This document shows, piece after piece, positions 53,782 through 62,152 of a stretch of 64,000 nt of DNA. Made by a program: the position numbers and the translations under genes. The notes below the pieces were generated by a model. It did not search any database and was not told the DNA's origin. It was given only the letters and a program-made list of their open reading frames with translations. Within the stretch, counting starts at the first letter, position 1; each line of letters starts with the position of its first letter. Origin of the DNA: CAYNHF01 sp964397045 (GTDB taxonomy: Bacteria; Actinomycetota; Acidimicrobiia; Spongiisociales; UBA5794); the NCBI GenBank assembly GCA_964397045.1, contig CAYNHF010000038.1, forward strand, positions 30,298-94,297, in the 5' to 3' direction.

Positions 53782-54343
53782 CCGTGCCATGATCGAGGCG
53801 GTCCTGTTCGTGGCCGAGTCGCCTGTGACGACGGTTGAGCTCGCCGAACTGCTGGAGCGCCCGACAACAGACGTGGAGTTGGAACTGGAAGCCTTCCAGC
53901 ACGAATTGCGCGACACCGAAAGGGGGCTGGTGCTTCGTCAGGTCGCAGGAGGCTGGCGGTTGTACGCCCACCCGGACGCCCGCCCCTACCTGGAGCGTTT
54001 TGCAGCGACCGAACGCGCCACCCGGCTGTCCGGCGCCGCGTTGGAGGCGCTGGCCGTCGTGGCCTATCGGCAGCCAGTGTCTCGAGGCCAGGTGTCGGAG
54101 TTGCGCGGGGTGGATTCCGAGCATGCAATGCGAACGTTGGAGCGACGCGGCCTGATCGTGGAGGTCGGGCGAGCCCCGGGCCCAGGATCGGCGGTGCTCT
54201 ACGGAACGACGGAAGAGTTCCTAGAGCAACTCGGCGTCAACGAGGTGGCCGATCTGCCGCCGCTGGCCGATCACGTGCCTCCGGCAAGCATCGTCGATTC
54301 CCTCGAGTCCGACTTGAGGCCGGAGGCACCATCGAGCGGCTGA
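53774..54343 (+). CDS. scpB: Segregation and condensation protein B
   Basis: The 189-aa tandem winged-helix partner of ScpA has MIEAVLFVAESPVTTVELAELL at the start, GGWRLYAHPDARPYLERF, LSGAALEALAVVAYRQPVSRGQVSELRGVDSEHAMRTLERRGLI and GPGSAVLYGTTEEFLEQLG. It dimerises and binds ScpA in condensin. It starts inside scpA, and its stop (54341-54343) overlaps the start of the pseudouridine synthase. Confidence 0.94.
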   Translation: MNDRAMIEAVLFVAESPVTTVELAELLERPTTDVELELEAFQHELRDTERGLVLRQVAGGWRLYAHPDARPYLERFAATERATRLSGAALEALAVVAYRQPVSRGQVSELRGVDSEHAMRTLERRGLIVEVGRAPGPGSAVLYGTTEEFLEQLGVNEVADLPPLADHVPPASIVDSLESDLRPEAPSSG

Positions 54344-55083
54344 ACAAGCTGATCGCCAGGTCCGGGTATGCCTCGCGCCGTCAGGCAGACGATCTCATTG
54401 CGGCCGGTCGGGTGACCGTCGACGGCGCTGTTGTGACGCTGGGCGACAAGGCAGACCCGGAGCGTGCTCGAGTCGAGATCGATGGGCTGCCGCTGCCGGT
54501 CAACCCCGCTCTCGTGTACTACCTGGTTGCGAAGCCAGTCGGCGTCATCAGCACCCGTGACGACACTCACGACCGGCAGACAGTCATCGACCTGGTGCCG
54601 GCGGCGCCGCGGGTGTACCCGGTGGGGAGGCTCGACGCAGACTCGGAAGGCCTGATCATCCTCACCAACGACGGTGACCTGACGCTGCGGCTCACCCATC
54701 CGCGTCACCAGTTCCCGAAGACCTATGTGGCCCTGGCAGTGGGTGACGTGACGGAACAGAGCGTGCGCCGGCTAACCGCGGGCATCGACCTGGAGGACGG
54801 TCCGGCGCGGGCGCGTTCGGCTCGCGTCATCGATCGCTCCCACCAACACACACTCGTCGAGATCGTGATGACCGAAGGCAGGAACCGGGAGGTGCGGCGC
54901 ATGTTGCATGCGTTGGGGCACCCCGTTGAACGGTTGGTACGCACCGCGATCGGATCGCTGCGAGACCAGCGGCTGAGCCCCGGCACCTGGCGCAAACTGG
55001 AAGTGGATGAGGTGCGCACCCTCTACCAGGCTGCGTCTCTACCGTGGCAGGATGACACCCCAGGAGAGGGGCCATCAACATGA
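54331..55083 (+). CDS. rluB: S4-domain 23S rRNA pseudouridine synthase (RluB/RsuA family), probable AUC start
   Basis: The ~250-aa protein has an N-terminal S4 domain (ERLNKLIARSGYASRRQADDLI) and a synthase domain with catalytic Asp in GRLDADSEGLIILTNDG, plus MTEGRNREVRRMLHALGHPV near the end. The frame has no ATG, GTG or TTG before the S4 domain. GGAGG at 54322-54326 is followed by ATC at 54331, exactly where relatives have the initiator Met (MERLNK). CTG 54340 is an alternative. GTG 54412 would delete the S4 domain. An ATG-to-ATC base-call error is possible. ATGA coupling to aroA follows. Confidence 0.9.
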   Translation: MERLNKLIARSGYASRRQADDLIAAGRVTVDGAVVTLGDKADPERARVEIDGLPLPVNPALVYYLVAKPVGVISTRDDTHDRQTVIDLVPAAPRVYPVGRLDADSEGLIILTNDGDLTLRLTHPRHQFPKTYVALAVGDVTEQSVRRLTAGIDLEDGPARARSARVIDRSHQHTLVEIVMTEGRNREVRRMLHALGHPVERLVRTAIGSLRDQRLSPGTWRKLEVDEVRTLYQAASLPWQDDTPGEGPST

Positions 55084-56360
55084 GCACCAGGACGATCACG
55101 GCACCTCGTGGCACGTTCACGGCGACCGCTGCGGTGCCGGGCGACAAGTCGTTGTCGCATCGTGCCCTCATCCTGTCTGCGATGGCCGCAGGCGAATCTG
55201 AGGTGCACAACCTTGGGCCCGGGCGTGACGTGGCCTCGACGGTCGCCGCCCTCGAGGCGGTTGGAGTAGTGGTCGACCAGGGCCGGGTCAGTTCTCCCGG
55301 TGTGGACCACTGGGCAGCTCCTCCCGGCCCCATCGATTGCGGCAACTCTGGAACCACCATGCGTCTGATGGCAGGGGCCCTGGCCGGTCGACCCTTCCGG
55401 AGCACGCTCACCGGCGACCTGTCCCTCCGAGCTCGGCCGATGGAAAGGTTGCGCGCCCCACTGACGTCGCTCGGGAGCAGTTTCGAAACGAGTGAAGCAG
55501 GCACAGCTCCGCTCGTTGTGGGAGCCGATGCACCCCTCCATGGGGCCGATATCACGATCGATGTGGCCTCGGCCCAGGTCCGCACCGCGTTCATTCTGGC
55601 AGCGATCCAGGCGGAAGGTCCATCCTCCATTTCGAGTCCAGGCGGATATCGCGACCACACAGAGCGTTGGCTGGGCGCAATGGGCCTCGGCACCCGTGAG
55701 GCAGGTGATCGTTTCCAGATCTTGCCAGCGCCGGTGCCTGCGGGGCGCTGGATGATTCCGGGTGACCCTTCTTCTGCTGCGTTTCTGTGGGCTGCGGCAG
55801 CGGCCCGTTCAGGGTCGAGCGTCTCCACAGACGCAGTCTCGCTAAACCCCGGCCGCATCGGGTTTCTCCAGGTGCTCGAAGAGATGGGTGCTGTGGTCGA
55901 AGCCGAAGTGACAGGTGACGTGGGCGGAGAGCCGATTGGCAATGTCACAGTGGTCGGGCGGGGCTTGCACGGCACCGAAATCGGTGGCGCGCTCTCGGTT
56001 GCCGCCCTTGACGAACTGCCTCTGGTGGCCGTGCTGGCCGCGCTGGGGGAAGGGGTGACCAGGGTTCGTGACGCAACAGAACTGCGAGCCAAGGAGAGTG
56101 ACCGCATCACCTCGACCGTACGCATGTTGCGCGGCCTCGCGGGCGCTGCCGAGGACACCGGAGACGGGTTCGAGGTCGTAGGTACCGGCTGGCTCGAGTC
56201 CGGCATCGTCGCGACCGCTGGAGATCATCGCATCGCGATGGCAGCCGCGGTGGCCGCGGTGGGATGTACCGGCCCGGTGACAATCGACGGAGCAGATGCA
56301 GCGGACATATCGTGGCCGGGGTTTTACGAGGTGTTGGAGGCCACGTGGTCATCGCGATAG
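55080..56360 (+). CDS. aroA: EPSP synthase (3-phosphoshikimate 1-carboxyvinyltransferase)
   Basis: The 426-aa shikimate-pathway enzyme joins shikimate-3-phosphate and PEP. VPGDKSLSHRALILSAMA binds both substrates; CGNSGTTMRLMAG and later TELRAKESDRI carry active-site residues, and GDHRIAMA is near the C-terminus. The Gly in GNSGTTMR (NAGTATR in classic class I) fits a class II-like, glyphosate-tolerant variant, but tolerance is inference. It is not present in this place in mycobacteria; it is an insertion relative to scpB-rluB-cmk. It overlaps cmk by 16 bp. Confidence 0.95.
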   Translation: MSTRTITAPRGTFTATAAVPGDKSLSHRALILSAMAAGESEVHNLGPGRDVASTVAALEAVGVVVDQGRVSSPGVDHWAAPPGPIDCGNSGTTMRLMAGALAGRPFRSTLTGDLSLRARPMERLRAPLTSLGSSFETSEAGTAPLVVGADAPLHGADITIDVASAQVRTAFILAAIQAEGPSSISSPGGYRDHTERWLGAMGLGTREAGDRFQILPAPVPAGRWMIPGDPSSAAFLWAAAAARSGSSVSTDAVSLNPGRIGFLQVLEEMGAVVEAEVTGDVGGEPIGNVTVVGRGLHGTEIGGALSVAALDELPLVAVLAALGEGVTRVRDATELRAKESDRITSTVRMLRGLAGAAEDTGDGFEVVGTGWLESGIVATAGDHRIAMAAAVAAVGCTGPVTIDGADAADISWPGFYEVLEATWSSR

Positions 56361-56995
56361 ACGGACCGGGCGGTGTGGGGAAATCCACAGTTTCACAGCG
56401 GGTCGCGACGCTGCTCGGGCTGGTCCATCTCGATACAGGTTCGACCTATCGCGCGGCAACCCTCGTTGCGGTCAAGGGAGGCATCGACCCGGCAGACGCC
56501 GCCGCAGTCACCGCAGCCGTGGCTGCCAGCACCATCGACTACCGCGACGGACGGATTCTGCTCGACGGCCGCGACGTGTCCGCTGAGGTGCGGTCCGCTG
56601 AGGTCACCGCAGCCGTGAGCGCAGTTTCTGCGATCCCGGCGGTCCGCAGCCGGATTGTGGCCATGCAGCGGAAGTGGGTGGTGGATCGAGGAGGCGATGC
56701 GGTGGTAGAGGGGCGCGACATTGGCACGGTGGTGTTCCCAAACGCCGACGTCAAGGTATACCTCACCGCAACTCCCGAGGTGCGGGCTGCCAGACGCACC
56801 GGTGATGCCGAGGCCGGAAGCTTGGATGTGGACGCGGTCGCAGCCGACCTGCGGCGCCGGGATCATCTGGACTCGAGCCGGGAGGTGGCACCGCTGCGCC
56901 CAGCGGAGGATGCACATATTGTCGATACGTCGGAACTGAACCTAGATCAGGTCGTAGCTGCCGTGTTGCGGTTGTACGAGCTGGCAGACAGGTGA
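56345..56995 (+). CDS. cmk: Cytidylate kinase
   Basis: The 216-aa enzyme phosphorylates CMP/dCMP. P-loop AIDGPGGVGKSTVS, LDTGSTYRAATLVAV, GRDIGTVVFPNADVKVYLTA and RRRDHLDSSREVAPLRPAEDAHIVDTSEL are the family hallmarks. The usual YRA motif for CMP is present as STYRA. GTG 56345 is 5 nt after GGAGG and lies in the aroA end. The 26 bp to the convergent ispH hold no clear terminator. Confidence 0.94.
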   Translation: MVIAIDGPGGVGKSTVSQRVATLLGLVHLDTGSTYRAATLVAVKGGIDPADAAAVTAAVAASTIDYRDGRILLDGRDVSAEVRSAEVTAAVSAVSAIPAVRSRIVAMQRKWVVDRGGDAVVEGRDIGTVVFPNADVKVYLTATPEVRAARRTGDAEAGSLDVDAVAADLRRRDHLDSSREVAPLRPAEDAHIVDTSELNLDQVVAAVLRLYELADR

Positions 56996-57021
56996 GACCA
57001 CGGTCAACAGCAATTGGTCGT

Positions 57022-58068
57022 CTATACCTCGAGCATTTCTAGCGCCTCGGTAGCGCCCCAGTCACGGTCCTGTTCCATCGGCCCCGGCCGGCCCGGCTTT
57101 CGGGAGGCGAAGCCACCCTCGACTGCGGCCTGGAGGGTCTGGATGAAACGGCGCAGCGAAGGCGGTAGCGGGAAGTACTCGTCTTCGGTGGTCACCCGCA
57201 CGTGTTCGACACCTTCGCTCGGGTTGATAGCTGCGATGACCTCACGCACCCGCTGATCCGGGGCCGATGCGCCCGCGGTCACCGCGACGACATCGTGGCC
57301 TCTGAGCCAGCCGGGGTCGATGGTCTCGGGGCTATCCACCCGGTGAGCCTCGATTCCGGCTTTGTGGGCGACTCGTACCAACGCCTTGGTGTTGGAAGAG
57401 TTCTCGGAACCAACCACCAGAATGAGCGACGCTCCTTCGGCCAGGCGTTCTACCGCAGCCTGACGGTTCGTGGTGGCGTAGCAAAGGTCACTCCTGCGAG
57501 CCGTCCACAGCGACGGGTACCTGACCCCGGCCTCCTCGAGAACATCTTCCCACTCATAGAGACCGAGCGTGGTCTGGGCGAGGAGGGCGACCCTGTTTCC
57601 GTCTGCGGGTTGGAAGGAGTCGAGGCCCCATGCGGGGTCCACCAGGGTGACCGCCTCGGGTGCTTCGGCGATGGCGCCGACCGCCTCGTCGTGGCCGACA
57701 TGACCCACATAGATGATGTCGTACCCGTTGTCCGCCATGCGCCGCACCTCGTGGTGGACCTTGGTGACCAGCGGGCACACGGCGTCCACCATGACTGCGG
57801 CACTCCGCTCCGCGGCTTGCACGACGTCCGGGGCCGAGCCGTGAGCGCTCAACATGATGGGCCGACCCTCCGGCACCTCGTCGATATCGTCGACGAAGAC
57901 GACGCCGGCACGGGCGAAGGCTTCGACCACCGCTTCGTTGTGAACGATCTCGTGATAGCAGTAGATGGGCGGTTCGAACACGCGCACCATCCACGTCAGC
58001 GCCTTGATCGCCATTTCGACGCCGGCGCAGAAGCCGCGAGGTTCCGCCAGAAGTACCTTTCGTGCCAC
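57022..58068 (-). CDS. ispH: 4-hydroxy-3-methylbut-2-enyl diphosphate reductase
   Basis: The 348-aa [4Fe-4S] enzyme makes IPP and DMAPP in the last step of the MEP pathway. The three cluster cysteines are C14 (EPRGFCAGVEMA), MVDAVCPLVTKVH and DLCYATTNRQ; HNEAVV and GSENSSNTKALV supply diphosphate-binding residues. It starts at GTG 58068. It is on the minus strand, convergent with cmk and divergent from the DUF512 gene. MEP-pathway use is standard for Actinobacteria. Confidence 0.95.
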   Translation of the reverse strand: MARKVLLAEPRGFCAGVEMAIKALTWMVRVFEPPIYCYHEIVHNEAVVEAFARAGVVFVDDIDEVPEGRPIMLSAHGSAPDVVQAAERSAAVMVDAVCPLVTKVHHEVRRMADNGYDIIYVGHVGHDEAVGAIAEAPEAVTLVDPAWGLDSFQPADGNRVALLAQTTLGLYEWEDVLEEAGVRYPSLWTARRSDLCYATTNRQAAVERLAEGASLILVVGSENSSNTKALVRVAHKAGIEAHRVDSPETIDPGWLRGHDVVAVTAGASAPDQRVREVIAAINPSEGVEHVRVTTEDEYFPLPPSLRRFIQTLQAAVEGGFASRKPGRPGPMEQDRDWGATEALEMLEV

Positions 58069-58189
58069 CTGCGCATGCTAGGTGCGCTGCGATACCTCTT
58101 CGGGGCAGTTGTGGCAGCATCGCGCTCGCGCCAAAACGGCTACCTGCGAGACCCAGATCCCGGGCCTCCCCCTACACTTGCGACCTCTC

Positions 58190-59572
58190 ATGTCGTATCC
58201 GACGATTCTCGAGGTGGTACCCGGCAGTCCGGCCGCGGTCGCCGGGCTGCAGCCCGGCGATGAGCTGATGGCTGTCAACGGGGCACGGCCTTCCGATGTG
58301 ATCGAGTACCAGCAATTGGTGGACGATCCCGACGTATCGCTGCGGCTGCGCCGTGCCGAAAGCGAGTGGCAGGTCGACATCGAGAAGGGGCCGGGTGCGC
58401 CGCTTGGACTGCGCCTCAACTCTTCGATCTTCGATCGGGTCCAGACCTGCGACAACCATTGCGAGTTCTGCTTTATCTATCAGTTGCCACCAGGGATGCG
58501 AAAGTCGCTGTACCTCAAGGATGATGACTACCGGCTTTCGTTCCTCTACGGCAACTTCACGACCCTGACCAGATTCACCGAACTCGACCTTGTGCGTATC
58601 GTGGAGGAACGACTGGGCCCGCTGTATGTGTCGATTCACACCACCGATCCTGAAGTACGCGCCGCCATGCTCCGCAACCCGCGAGGTGCCACCAGCTTGC
58701 GGTGGCTCCGGGCACTGCTCCGCCACGACGTCGTCGTGCACGGCCAGATCGTGTTGCTGCCGACCGTGAACGGTGGCGATGTGCTCGACCGTACCTGTGC
58801 AGAAATCATCGCTCGCTACTCGAAGCTGGCTTCTGTGGGAATCGTCCCGTTGGGTATCTCCAGGTTCAACCAGGAGTCGAACCTCGTGCCGCACAACAAG
58901 GAGACCGCCAGACGGGACCTCGAGATCATCGAGTTCTGGCGCGACGTCGCCCTCGAGCGGCTGGGGAGACGCCTCTTCCAGGCGTCTGACGAGCTCTACC
59001 TGACGGCAGAAGCAGCCTTCCCAGATTCGGCTGCGTATGAAGATTTCGCGCAGCACGAGAACGGAATCGGGATGGCACGAGCGCTGTACGACGAGGTCGA
59101 CCGCCTCGAGCGAGGAGCTTCAGGTGAAGAACCCCTCATTACAGGGGAATGGCGGTCCATTCCGGCAGCCCCAGCTGAGGGGTATCGGGCACCGCGCCAT
59201 ACCGGACTGAACCCACATCCTGATCCGGGGTCCGTCGTACTGATCACAGGCGAATACGGGCGTCGGGTTCTGGACCCGGTCGTGCCTCGGCTCGCCCGTC
59301 TGGCGAGTCGCCAGATACGGCTGCTGGAGGTACGAAACGAGTTCTTCGGGGGCAACGTCGCCGTTTCCGGGCTTCTGGTGGGGACCGACGTCGCTCGGGC
59401 CCTCTCCAACGATGGGAGCACAGCAGGCGTCTACCTCCTCCCCGATTTGACGGTCGTCGGCGACGTGTTTCTCGATGGGATGAGTCTCGCTGAGGTGGCA
59501 GAGGCCGCCGCTGCGCCGCTCGTCACCGTTGCAGCCACCGCAGCGGGGATCCTTGCTGGAGGGACGCGATGA
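58190..59572 (+). CDS. PDZ / radical-SAM-like DUF512 protein
   Basis: The 460-aa protein has an N-terminal PDZ-like domain (VVPGSPAAVAGLQPGDELMAVNG) followed by a radical-SAM-type motif C-x3-C-x2-C (TCDNHCEFCFIYQLP) with KDDDYRLSFLYGNF. The C-terminal half is DUF512 (RLARLASRQIRLLEVRNEFFGGNVAVSGLL). This architecture is conserved next to der in many bacteria and is biochemically uncharacterised. ATG 58190 lies shortly after a TACACT -10-like box (58173-58178). It is ATGA-coupled to der, suggesting a ribosome-related role. Confidence 0.9.
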   Translation: MSYPTILEVVPGSPAAVAGLQPGDELMAVNGARPSDVIEYQQLVDDPDVSLRLRRAESEWQVDIEKGPGAPLGLRLNSSIFDRVQTCDNHCEFCFIYQLPPGMRKSLYLKDDDYRLSFLYGNFTTLTRFTELDLVRIVEERLGPLYVSIHTTDPEVRAAMLRNPRGATSLRWLRALLRHDVVVHGQIVLLPTVNGGDVLDRTCAEIIARYSKLASVGIVPLGISRFNQESNLVPHNKETARRDLEIIEFWRDVALERLGRRLFQASDELYLTAEAAFPDSAAYEDFAQHENGIGMARALYDEVDRLERGASGEEPLITGEWRSIPAAPAEGYRAPRHTGLNPHPDPGSVVLITGEYGRRVLDPVVPRLARLASRQIRLLEVRNEFFGGNVAVSGLLVGTDVARALSNDGSTAGVYLLPDLTVVGDVFLDGMSLAEVAEAAAAPLVTVAATAAGILAGGTR

Positions 59573-60897
59573 GCAGGCTCCCGGTAGTCGCGGTGCTTGG
59601 GCGGCCCAATGTGGGAAAGTCGACCCTCGTCAACCGCATTTTGCGTCGCAAGGCCGCCGTCGTGGACGAGCAACCGGGCGTCACTCGAGACCGCAGGGAG
59701 TTCGAGGCGGAGTGGTCGGGAAGACCTTTCATGCTGATCGACACCGGAGGCTGGGAGCTGACCCCGGACGAAGCACTCACGATGAACATCAGGGAACAGG
59801 CCGAGATTGCTGTCGGTGCAGCAGATGTGGTCGTCTTTGTCACCGACGCCACAACCCTTGCAACCGACGACGATCAGGGCGTTGCTCGATTGCTGTTGCG
59901 CTCCGAAACTCCCCACGTGCTGGTCGCCAACAAGGTCGACTCGCCGAAGCAGGAAGCGGATCTCGACCACCTCTGGGGTCTCGGTCTCGGAACGCCCCTG
60001 CCGGTGAGTGCGCTCCATGGGCGGGGAACCGGCGACTTCCTCGATGAACTGGTCGCACTCCTCCCCGTATCAACCGAACCGGGAGTCGAATCGGAGCCGA
60101 TCGCAAGCCTGGCGATCATGGGCCGCCCGAATGTTGGTAAGTCCACATTACTCAACAAGCTCGCCGGAGAACCACGGGTTCTGGTGTCAGATGTGCCAGG
60201 CACCACCCGCGATCCGATCAACCTCGTTGTCGATTTCGACGGTGAGCCATTCGAGGTGATCGACACCGCCGGCATCAAACGGAGAGCCAGGATCAAGGAC
60301 GACGTCGAGTTCTACTCCGTCCTGCGAGCGCGCGAGATGCTGCGACAGACCGACGTGGCGCTACTTCTCATCGACTCGCTCGAGGGAGCAACCCATCAGG
60401 AGCAACGTCTCGCAGAGGAGCTGGCGAACGCCGGTGTGGGTCTCGTCGTGCTCCTCAACAAGTGGGACGCTGTTGACGAGGACTCGAGGGCGGTGACCGA
60501 AGACAGCGTCGCAGACCGGCTGGCATTCGTATCGTGGGCGCCGGTGCTGCGCATGTCGGCGCGCACCGGATCACGGCTGCACCGATTGCCCAAGGCGGTT
60601 CGTCTCGTGTTGGAGAACCGGAGGCGGCGCATCCCGACACCCGAACTGAATCGGCTCATCCGGTCATGGACGGATGCGCACCCACCTCCGGTGCGCAAGG
60701 GTCGCCGTCCTCGGATCATCTACGCAGTGCAGCCTGAGACGGAACCGCCAACCGTGGTGCTGTTCGTCCGCGGGGGAGACCTGGGGCCCGACTATCTACG
60801 ATTCCTCGAGAATCGGCTCCGCGCGGAGTACGACTTCATCGGTACCCCGATTCGCATTCGCACTAGGCGCCGCCATTCGCGGCGGGAGGACACCTAG
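59569..60897 (+). CDS. der: Ribosome-associated GTPase Der (EngA)
   Basis: The 442-aa protein has two consecutive Era-like GTPase domains: G1 GRPNVGKSTLVNRI (first) and GRPNVGKSTLLNKL (second), with switch motifs PGVTRD, DTGGWE, PGTTRDPI and DTAGIK, NKxD motifs NKVD and NKWD, and a C-terminal KH-like domain (PTVVLFVRGGDLGPDYLRFLENRLR). It is essential for 50S assembly in studied bacteria. The start overlaps the DUF512 gene by 4 bp. Confidence 0.96.
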   Translation: MSRLPVVAVLGRPNVGKSTLVNRILRRKAAVVDEQPGVTRDRREFEAEWSGRPFMLIDTGGWELTPDEALTMNIREQAEIAVGAADVVVFVTDATTLATDDDQGVARLLLRSETPHVLVANKVDSPKQEADLDHLWGLGLGTPLPVSALHGRGTGDFLDELVALLPVSTEPGVESEPIASLAIMGRPNVGKSTLLNKLAGEPRVLVSDVPGTTRDPINLVVDFDGEPFEVIDTAGIKRRARIKDDVEFYSVLRAREMLRQTDVALLLIDSLEGATHQEQRLAEELANAGVGLVVLLNKWDAVDEDSRAVTEDSVADRLAFVSWAPVLRMSARTGSRLHRLPKAVRLVLENRRRRIPTPELNRLIRSWTDAHPPPVRKGRRPRIIYAVQPETEPPTVVLFVRGGDLGPDYLRFLENRLRAEYDFIGTPIRIRTRRRHSRREDT

Positions 60898-60965
60898 CGC
60901 GGACAAAACGCCACATTCCGGGTTGTCAAGGGTAAGTTTCACGTAGCTGAACACGGGAGGACGTC

Positions 60966-61838
60966 GTGACGGATACTGGTGGCGCAGGAACTGGTGGCGA
61001 CGCCGGCGGCGGTGCCGCGGGCGGTGACGGAGGTGCTGCCGGTGGCGCAGCCGCGGGTACCCCGACCTGGGTCTGGTGGGCGCTCGGGGCCGGTGGCGTA
61101 GTCCTCGTCATTCTCGTGTTCGCGATCGCCGCTCGCAGCCGCGATGACGGGTCGACGGCTGCCCTTCCCACGACGTCTACCACGATCGCCGACACCACCA
61201 CGACTGAGGTTCCGGAGACGACCACAACCACCGTCGCCGAAACCACAACCACCGTCGCCGAAACCACTACCACCGTCGCCGAAACCACAACCACAGCGAC
61301 ACCACCGCCGGCGTACGAGGTGCCGGCGACGCCGGTAACGGCAATCCTTGGCCAGCCGGCAGAAAACATCTATGGGAACGGCGCTGCGATGTTTCCACCC
61401 GGCTCCGTCGAGGCAGCCTGGTATCAATGGAACGGCTTCTACGTGCTCCTGTATCGCGGTTTCAACCTGACTGATGTCGGCCCGGTGTGCCCCGGCAACT
61501 CGCAGTTCGTGACGGGTTGGACTGAGGTCAGCAACTCACCGGCACCCCAAGGGGCAGACGCCGTCTGTGAAGGTGCACCAACCATCGTGACGGCACCCCA
61601 GGGAGCCCACGAGTGCGGTGACCTGCTGTACTACGTCACGATCATTCCGGTTGATCCGGCCACCGCGGGTGTCACCCTGTTCGGAAGCATGGAGCGCAGT
61701 GCCACAGGAGGCTTTGACGGTCAGACCAGTCAGGCGGCCGCCGATGCGGCCAACACGCCTGAGTTCGAGCCCGGCCTGGCTGCGTATTCACTGCCTGCAT
61801 CGGCGGTTGATGACGCTCAGGTGGTGACCTGCAGCTGA
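60966..61838 (+). CDS. Single-pass membrane protein with Thr-rich stalk and extracellular domain
   Basis: The 290-aa protein starts at GTG 60966. The cytoplasmic part is Gly/Ala-rich (~30 residues), the membrane helix is ~36-56, the stalk ~60-117 is Thr/Val/Glu-rich with TVAETTT repeats, and the outer domain of ~170 residues contains four cysteines that could form disulfides (PVCPGNS, AVCEGAP, HECGDLL, VTCS). The domain is not recognised. The stalk resembles the linker of the CAP protein at the left edge and could be O-glycosylated (inference). Confidence 0.78.
   Translation: MTDTGGAGTGGDAGGGAAGGDGGAAGGAAAGTPTWVWWALGAGGVVLVILVFAIAARSRDDGSTAALPTTSTTIADTTTTEVPETTTTTVAETTTTVAETTTTVAETTTTATPPPAYEVPATPVTAILGQPAENIYGNGAAMFPPGSVEAAWYQWNGFYVLLYRGFNLTDVGPVCPGNSQFVTGWTEVSNSPAPQGADAVCEGAPTIVTAPQGAHECGDLLYYVTIIPVDPATAGVTLFGSMERSATGGFDGQTSQAAADAANTPEFEPGLAAYSLPASAVDDAQVVTCS
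61225..61294 (+). repeat. In-frame 21-bp tandem repeat (TVAETTT) in the stalk
   Basis: About three near-identical copies of a 21-bp unit ACCACCGTCGCCGAAACCAC(A/T) encode TVAETTT. Copies differ only at synonymous bases, suggesting recent slippage or recombination. Confidence 0.85.
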
Positions 61839-61893
61839 ACCCGGGGGTTTCTGCGCTCAGAACCGCGGGCTACCCTGGCCGCCGAGGAGCTAC

Positions 61894-62076
61894 ATGAGTG
61901 CGGATCCCGACCCCGATCTCACCGCAGACGCGGCACCAAGCGACCCAGAAACGGTCCAGACGGCCGGCGACGAGCGTTGGCCGGTCGGGTTCATGCTCAC
62001 CATCGTCATGGTGTCGCTGTATGTCGGGTATCGCCTCATCCAGCTCACCGTGAAGTTCTTCCAATGGCTGTTCTAA
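61894..62076 (+). CDS. Small single-helix membrane protein
   Basis: The 60-aa protein has an acidic N-terminal half (SADPDPDLTADAAPSDPE) and one membrane helix (GFMLTIVMVSLYVGYRLIQL) ending FFQWLF. The ATG has GAGGAG 5 nt upstream. It sits between the Thr-stalk protein and the YihY gene. Function unknown. Confidence 0.7.
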   Translation: MSADPDPDLTADAAPSDPETVQTAGDERWPVGFMLTIVMVSLYVGYRLIQLTVKFFQWLF

Positions 62077-62152
62077 CCTGACCGCGGCGCGAGGCCCTCG
62101 CCAGTCCTTCCAATCGGTTGCAGTTCTATCCTCTTGGAGACCGGGAGGTGCT

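Noticed and set aside
54827..56206. 459-aa open frame antisense to the pseudouridine synthase and aroA
   Set aside because: There are no motifs, and it spans two conserved genes; no ribosome site or promoter was seen for it.
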